Shown: positions 58,430 to 64,000 of the stretch, piece after piece | Position numbering within the stretch: position 1 is the stretch's first letter | Layout of the letters: every line of letters starts with the position of its first letter | DNA from: Kalaharituber pfeilii | Lineage: Eukaryota; Ascomycota; Pezizomycetes; Pezizales; Pezizaceae | Assembly: GCA_015179045.1 (NCBI GenBank) | Contig: WHUZ01000016.1 | Location: 1-64,000, forward strand | Length of the DNA stretch: 64,000 bases | Direction of reading: 5' to 3' | Notes under the pieces: model-generated | Database searches by the model: none | Told to the model about the DNA's origin: nothing | What the model saw: only the letters and a program-made list of their open reading frames with translations | Translations under genes and position numbers: made by a program

Positions 58430-58799
58430 AGCCATGCAGTATCCTACAGGACTACACAGCAGTAGATCAACCAATGCCCCACAGTACTGAATCCTTGATG
58501 AGCCAGCGACGTAGCAACGCGACAGTGGTGGATACTTCCAACGTTTGGTGAATCGCCAGCAGTGGTGAATAACGGAACACCTGAAACTGTAACCGAAGTC
58601 TTGATCACACCATATGATTGGGAAATGGATGGCTGAGGTAAATTAGGTAAGGTCGGTACTGGCATAGAATCAATGGCACGACGTTATGGAACAAGTTCTA
58701 CAAGGACTTGTTTCTTGGTACATGGATGGGAGTACTGATTACCGCATTAAGATCTATTTATGTATTACTTTCATATAATGTCAATGCTGCACGGTGCAG

Positions 58800-58801
<2 letters not shown>

Positions 58802-58845
<44 letters not shown>

Positions 58846-58887
58846 ATATCATTACTCGCATGACACCCTGTGGGCTTTGCGAGGTTT
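58802..58887 (-). mobile_element. 86-bp retroposon tail with 9-bp target-site duplication
   Basis: GGTGCAGCA flanks the insert (58793-58801 and 58888-58896). The insert is a poly(T) run of about 43 nt followed by GATATCATTACTCGCATG and CTTTGCGAGG, the minus form of the second LINE tail. The related position in the second unit (about 62885-62905) is empty. Confidence 0.85.
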
Positions 58888-59556
58888 GGTGCAGCATGAA
58901 TACTGTACAAACTCATGGTTCACAGCCCCCACAAATGTAACCGCCCCTCCCCATGTGCCTGCTTCCTCCTGCCAAGGTCTCAATCAGCCAGGGAGGCACA
59001 TCACATATATAAATCTCCCGAACTTTGAATGCAGCAAGGCGCACTTGTACGGCTGTAATCAAACGCCTTTTCAGCTAGCAGGCGGGATGCCAAGCGTCCT
59101 CCTGGAAATGATAGAGGAACATTGTCAAGGAACATTGTCATGGAGAAAGTCGGACTTGAAGTCCGAAGCTCTGTGTAGGAATGTTACTGCATGCTTATGG
59201 AAGTCAACTGGAACTCAAATATGTTCAAGGAACTCTATATCGACTCTCAGTCAGTTGATTTTGGGAAATTCGAACCTCAGCAATGATGCTAATCTGAGGC
59301 GCAGTCCTGGATACATATATAGGTCATAATTGGGAGCAACTGAGAATAGCAGGGTCCAGTTGGCCACAGCTCACCAGCCGCCTGCAGCACTGTTGACACA
59401 GCATTTTGCTAGTGTCGGAACATTATATCCGTTGCCAGTCGTTGATATCATTTCACTTCTATCTCTTCGTTTCATCTCTTCCACTCATATGCATTCAGTG
59501 TCGTTACTAGAGAGTGTATGAATCAAGCCATTGCGTCCACTCTGTGCGTTTACTTT

Positions 59557-60301
59557 TTTTTTTTTTTTTTTTTTTAAAATTTCATTACTCGCATGCCGCC
59601 CTATGGGCTATGGCGAGGTATATATAAAAACTAGCACTAAGGAAAAAAAAAAACTGACTAAGGACTAAATACAAGTATTGCCCGCTGTTACTCCAACGTG
59701 ATGCGGGTGAAAGGAGGTCTACCGAGCCTGCCTATTTCCTTCCTCGATTTGGCTCGTAGGTCTCTGTCCGTAACCATCGTCCCCCGAGTCTGACCTTCCC
59801 AGCAGCCTTCGGTGTCTCTAAATACAATACCACCGAGCTTGTCTTTTTCTCTTCCTCCATCAATATTGTCTTTTTCCGCAACCATCGGATGCCCGTAGTC
59901 TTGCCTAATTCCTTATTGTCTGTCTCCAGCCATCTCCTGACCTTTTCTAAGTCTCTTCTCAGGGCGACGCCGTGTATCACGACGCCGTGTTTTGTGGTCA
60001 GGGGCTGTCTGTTGTTCTTGGGACGGGGAGTTGCGGTCTTGGGGCGGCGGGGCTGTGGGTCTCTCGGTGTTGGTTCGGGGGTCGGGGATCGGGTGGGGGC
60101 GGCTGGGGGGCCACCGTGTTGACCGGAGGGGAGGTGGCGATTCTCTTGGCTTCTTTCTCGTTCAGCTGTCTTTTTTCTTAGTATGGCTCTTACGGCGACG
60201 ACTATCTACCTTTCCTCTTCCTCGTTTAGGTCAGAGTCTTGGGTACTACTGCCTCGGGGAGGGGTTCCTCCGACAGTAGCTCGTAGTATTGGAGACCGGG
60301 G
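59557..60301 (-). mobile_element. 745-bp LINE-derived element joining an ORF1 piece to a LINE tail
   Basis: GTGCGTTTACTTT flanks the insert (59544-59556 and 60302-60314), a 13-bp target-site duplication. On the minus strand it begins with a GC-rich low-complexity piece, continues with an ORF1-like coding segment, then a short 3' part with the CCTCGCCATAGCCCATAGGG tail and poly(A). ORF2 is entirely missing, so it is an internally deleted, non-autonomous derivative that still moved by the LINE route. Confidence 0.8.
59732..59995 (-). pseudogene. LINE ORF1 (gag-like) fragment
   Basis: The minus-strand frame reads VVIHGVALRRDLEKVRRWLE, then GIRWLRKKT and SSVVLYLETPKAAGKV. The pattern of HG(V/I) start, I-x-W-L-R with basic residues, S-S-V-V-L and A-x-x-x-L resembles the RNA-binding ORF1 of fungal Tad-like LINEs. 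The zinc knuckles that normally follow are absent because the fragment stops where the internal deletion joins the 3' tail. Confidence 0.55.
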
Positions 60302-60817
60302 GTGCGTTTACTTTGCAAGCCACGAACTCCGTGACTTTCTCACCGTCCTGATATGATACACTTCCCTATTCATTTATGGTCCCCAAGTCACGTTATGCTA
60401 TGCTTTTTCATGTATATAAACCTGCTGTTCTTGCGACTCTTAATCAATAGACTCAACGGTACCTCTATACATCTTCACCGTGAAAAAAGCAGCCCTCGCA
60501 TACCTTCCCACTTTAGTAGCTAATACATGAGATCTACAGATCTATGAGCAGACATTGGTCAGTTATTCGTGTAGAATTGGTTGCTTAGGGTGGTGACCTT
60601 TGTGTCACATGCGGTATGAGGACAATGTTTTTCAATATAGTGCATACATCTTCTACATCAACCAAAGGTTACCTGAAACTGATGCAATCATGGTGGGCGG
60701 TGGTGATACGGAGGCCGATTACACCGGTCGCCTCGCACTCCTCTCCTGGGACTCCATGGCAACCAGTTAACCACTGGTCACTTCGTAGAAAGCTAGTGTC
60801 TGCACTAAATTACAGTC

Positions 60818-60825
60818 TATAAATA
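60818..60825 (+). promoter_or_regulatory. Candidate TATA box of the DUF4360-like gene
   Basis: TATAAATA lies about 160 bp before the ATG at 60985, followed by a pyrimidine-rich leader typical of well expressed fungal genes. The second unit has CCATAAAG at the same relative place (63819). Confidence 0.55.
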
Positions 60826-60984
60826 TTTGCGACTGTCGTTCCTCTCTTGACTGTTCCCTCCCGTCATCACTGAACATATCCTCCGCTCTACCTGCACCCA
60901 CACTTACCAGGATTCATTCCTATTTCATATCAATCCGAAGCCTTTCGCTTTCTCGTGTGGTCCTACACCATCCCTGTTGCCACA

Positions 60985-61584
60985 ATGCCGTCTATCTTCG
61001 GGAACCTCACCGTGTTCTTCCTCTCGGTTTTCGCTTACGTCGTCTTCGCCGCCGTTCCACCAACACTTTCCCTCAACTCTTTTGAGTCCCAAGGCTCAGG
61101 ATGTCCTCCTGGCGCCGTCAACGTAGAATTCGATGCTAGTGGTCCCGAGACGAAGATTAATCTCGTGCACTTCTCTTATATTGTGGGCACTGCTTCTTGG
61201 GGTACTGCGATATGCATCATTAACATCAGATTAGACTATCCTGCGGGATGGTCTTACGCGGTAAACAGTTCCAGTTACGACGGTGGAAAGATTATTCTCG
61301 ACCGGGAGGTAAAGGCTACGCATACTGGCTCCTTCTCGTTCCCTGGATCCTTCGATCAGAAAGTGTTCTCGAGGTCTTGGGCTGGACCTATAGCCGTAAC
61401 TACGGAATCATTCGAACATAGCTTTCAGGGCGGTAACCTGATGTGGAGCACATGCAATGTGCAGACCGCTTTGAATAGTGCAAGCCACCTCAGTGTTCAG
61501 AACTTCGCGTGGCCCGCGGGAAATGGTGGTTATATTCGCCTACCTTTTCACCAGATTAAATTGGTGTGGAAGGAGTGTTCATAA
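60985..61584 (+). CDS. Secreted DUF4360-like protein
   Basis: An intronless gene of 199 residues. The N-terminus (MPSIFGNLTVFFLSVFAYVV, then FAA) is a clear signal peptide, so the product is secreted or wall-associated. The mature part has features of DUF4360: an early GSGCPPGAVNVEFD segment, a central C-I-I-N-I-R-L-D-Y-P-x-G-W stretch followed by a Y-x-G-G turn, and a final L-V-W-K-E-C close to the end. Length is typical for the family. Four cysteines in the mature part (within GSGCPP, AICII, STCNV and KECS) could form two disulphides. The ATG at 60985 is chosen because it starts the signal peptide. No enzymatic role is known for DUF4360; in a fungus an extracellular or host-interaction role is possible but is inference. 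A second copy begins at 63988. Confidence 0.85.
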   Translation: MPSIFGNLTVFFLSVFAYVVFAAVPPTLSLNSFESQGSGCPPGAVNVEFDASGPETKINLVHFSYIVGTASWGTAICIINIRLDYPAGWSYAVNSSSYDGGKIILDREVKATHTGSFSFPGSFDQKVFSRSWAGPIAVTTESFEHSFQGGNLMWSTCNVQTALNSASHLSVQNFAWPAGNGGYIRLPFHQIKLVWKECS

Positions 61585-61600
61585 AGGCGTGGCGCGGCCA

Positions 61601-62559
61601 TGGTCTAATTTGGTTCTCGACAGCATACTTAGCGAAGGCATTTGATTGCTGTAGAGTGAGTTAGCTGGGGCCTTGTGTTCTTTTTTGAGGAATATGCCCT
61701 ATTGTGTTTGCTTTTGCACTTCATATTTGGCCATAATTTTTTTGGCTCCTGTGTCTTACCTTGCTGGCTCAATGATAAATCCACCGAGTTAGGAATATTC
61801 TGATGGCGGAGTATGCAATACTGGATAGTGATCTTTTAGCAGTCCATACAAGCCAGGATGGTCCCCTTGGAGTGTACCGAGGCCAACTAGACCTGTATGA
61901 GTATCTTTAGATACACAGATATTGCTTTCCATTGTGGGGAAGCTGAAAGAATTAGCGTTGCGCCGGAATAGGGCAAGCTTTGTGATAGCAGACTGTTACT
62001 CTGGCATAAAGGATGGATCTTTCTCTGGTATCTTTAATTATTCTTTGATTATTCTTCTTTGATTTTTCCAAGTTCTTCAATATTTGAATTATTTGATATA
62101 GATTCTTGCTTTTCTTTACAATTCGAGTTACTGTGCTTTCTTTGCTTCCTTTGTTAATATGTTGATTAAACTAGCATGTTTGTTTTGTAGTTAAGGAATT
62201 AAGCATCTTTTCGGCACTCCTGCAATACTGCTTTCGCATCCACGCTTCGCACCCACACTTCGCACTAGCAATTCACCATGTGAATACATGTCTTGTGTGT
62301 GTATTCCGCCAGTTCTCAACTATCTGTTTACCTCTGAGGAGAGTAGATTTCGCTCCCTCTTCCACCACTACTGTTAGAAATTCATTGCAATCCTACATTC
62401 AAAATTTTTCAAATAAATTGTACAGAGGGGATGTCTATGCCTCGGTGTGGATCCGTGCTAGGTCTTATGACAGTCCAAATTGTCAATGGCTCGAAATGTT
62501 CTCTAGTGAATTAACCAATGCGTCATTTTTCTGAACCTTTGAGGTAGATGGCCCACCAA
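61601..62559. other. 3' flank of the DUF4360-like gene and spacer
   Basis: T-rich near 61680-61740 and 62030-62160, which could include the polyadenylation region. An 84-codon open frame (62280-62534) has no recognisable feature. No gene is supported. Confidence 0.5.
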
Positions 62560-64000
62560 TTGACTATTGCTGAATCCTTCAGTCAGTGACTGTATCTATG
62601 CAACATTGGAGGGATCGTTCGAACGCTTGGCGATTGGCTAGCATTAGTGAATTTATTGCAACAGGAGGGGTACTACTATCAGAACAATAGTTGAAATTTG
62701 GACTATCATGCAAATGGAAATCGACGGTTGGTTTTAGTTAGGTGATATGCGTAGTGGTACGGAACAAATGGGACCGACGTTTCCCTACTTTGTGGAACAA
62801 TCTCTACAACAACTTACCACTTGTGACAAAGCTGGATGTCCAGGAAACTGCTCAACTGTGTGTACATCAAGTTTCCCATGATGTTAATGCTGCTCTGTGT
62901 AGCATGTATATGATATACACTCGCGCCTCACGCTCACAGCAGTTGAGAAACTGCCGCCCTCCTCCCCACATCCCTTCTTCCCACTGCTCAAGGTCTTATC
63001 CACTCAGAGTAGCATATGACCTGTATATATCTCCGCAGTTTTCGGATGTAGCAAGGCGAAATGGTGAGCCTCTAATGAAAGCCTTGTTCAGCTCGCAAGT
63101 GGGGTAGCAATCTGGAGGCTTGTTTCTGCTTCCGGGATACCAAGAAACATTGCCATGAACGAAGTAGGCGAGCTTGCATCGGTTGTATATACAACTTTGA
63201 TTGCATGTCTAAGTGAAGCAATTGAAACTTCTATTTTGTTTGGGTGATTCTATATCGTTGACAATCATGTTCTTGGTCCCTCCAAAATCAGGTTGTGGCA
63301 TTCGAACCTCAACATTCATGCAGGAGTCTGAGGTTCAGCCCTTGGCTAACTCGTTCTTGGGTGTAACTGAAAATAGCTGCCCCAGTTGACCGCAGGGCCA
63401 ATTTCATTTATGACTGTCAACAAGGCTTCTCTTGTTGCATGGGATTTGCGAATCCATGAGCAGACAGTGGCGTGAATTGTGTGTATCGTTGGTTGCGTAA
63501 GCTAGTGACCTTTTGTGTCACAACTACTATTATAGGAAGTCTTTCTCAGCAGAGGGCGTATTTTCTATTGCAGAAGCGGACGGTCACCTGAGCCTGGAAC
63601 CTGACAAGCGTACTGGAGACGTTCAATTTATGCAAGCGGCACGGAATATAAGGGGTCATACGGCGAAACTTGAGACAAGTAGACCTAGAGGTCAATCCAA
63701 TCGTGCTGGGTGGTAGTAAATTAATCTGGCCATCTCGCACAACTCCCTCTGGACTCCAGACCAACAAGTAAGCCACTGGCTACTTTGCCGTGTGGCAGTG
63801 TCTTCACTGCATCACAGTCCATAAAGCTTTGGAACTTTGTTCCTCCTCCTTCGCCTCTCCTGCCTCATTTACCAGGCATACGGTTCGCTCAAGCCTGCAC
63901 CTACTCGCACCAAGACTCGCTCCTAGGTTACCACAATCCCAGTCCTTCACTTTCCCCCAGTTGCTCCAGTTTCCTCCTGCTACCAAGATGCAATCCATCT
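62560..64000. repeat. Second unit of the DUF4360-gene tandem duplication
   Basis: It aligns with 58430-60990 in order but with considerable divergence and without the two retroposons. It is promoter-like upstream DNA of the second gene copy, which begins at 63988. The open frames 62742-63107 and 63513-63716 are not kept in unit 1. Confidence 0.65.
63988..64000 (+). CDS. Start of a second DUF4360-like gene (cut by the window edge)
   Basis: The ATG at 63988 is at the position equivalent to the ATG at 60985, after a matching pyrimidine-rich leader and CATAAAG element. Only four codons are in the window (MQSI), comparable with MPSI in copy 1. The rest lies beyond 64000, so its integrity cannot be judged. 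Confidence 0.6.

Larger units (their letters stand above)
58430..61600. repeat. First unit of a diverged tandem duplication carrying the DUF4360-like gene
   Basis: Landmarks recur in order in 62560-64000: the GGCACATCACATATATAAATCTCC region (59000) with its counterpart at 63015, GAGCAGACATTGG (60546) with GAGCAGACAGTGG (63458), GTGACCTTTGTGTCACA (60594) with its counterpart at 63504, the TATA region (60818) and the ATG (60985 against 63988). Unit 1 is longer mainly because of two retroposon insertions. The open frame 58877-59329 is not kept in unit 2, so I do not call it a gene. Confidence 0.7.

Noticed and set aside
58877..59329. 150-codon open frame upstream of the DUF4360-like gene
   Set aside because: It starts next to a retroposon insertion, is not kept in the paralogous unit (62900-63350), and shows no recognisable domain.

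Overview
This is a transposon-rich nuclear window from a filamentous fungus, most likely an ascomycete. The evidence is GT-AG introns of about 44-121 nt, a NACHT-ankyrin NLR gene of the fungal type, a DUF4360-like secreted protein, LINE fragments with an RNase H region, and Tc1/mariner- and pogo-like elements. The near-identical 99-bp ankyrin repeats and the density of duplications recall truffle-type Pezizomycetes, but that placement is inference. I see no tRNA, rRNA, CRISPR array or bacterial-style operon.

Layout. Positions 1-4228 are a left flank: a foldback element (337-1148), an inverted copy (1149-2710) of the start of the main repeat, a 5'-truncated LINE (2711-3547) and a spacer. Most of the rest is one large direct tandem duplication: copy A (4342-28104, about 23.8 kb) and copy B (28869-57262, about 28.4 kb). 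A 764-bp mariner-like element, flanked by TA on both sides, sits exactly between them. Each copy has the same order: S1 block, S2 block (with a tiny zinc-ribbon gene), a decayed DDE transposase end, a hairpin region, a diverged S3 block, then an NLR gene. S1, S2 and S3 are older paralogues of one repeat, so duplication has happened at several levels. Positions 57437-57833 are a pogo-like MITE. From about 58430 to the end a younger, separate tandem duplication carries a secreted DUF4360-like gene (60985-61584) and the start of a second copy at 63988.

Genes. The main gene is the NLR of copy B (49653-55259). My ten-exon model gives 1651 residues in one open frame: a NACHT_N-like domain, a NACHT NTPase and 20 nearly identical ankyrin repeats. 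The copy-A paralogue (21225-26139) has 14 repeats and two single-base losses in GGGG runs, so it is predicted to stop after the first repeat (946 residues). Three 41-51-residue CxxC/CxxC genes (14078, 35116, 41656) keep all four zinc-ligand cysteines between diverged blocks. The secreted DUF4360-like protein is the other well supported gene. Much of what remains is repeat, insertion or decayed coding sequence.

The two copies also act as empty-site controls for each other. Several insertions with clear target-site duplications are present in one copy and absent from the other, so retrotransposition and DNA transposition went on after the duplication.
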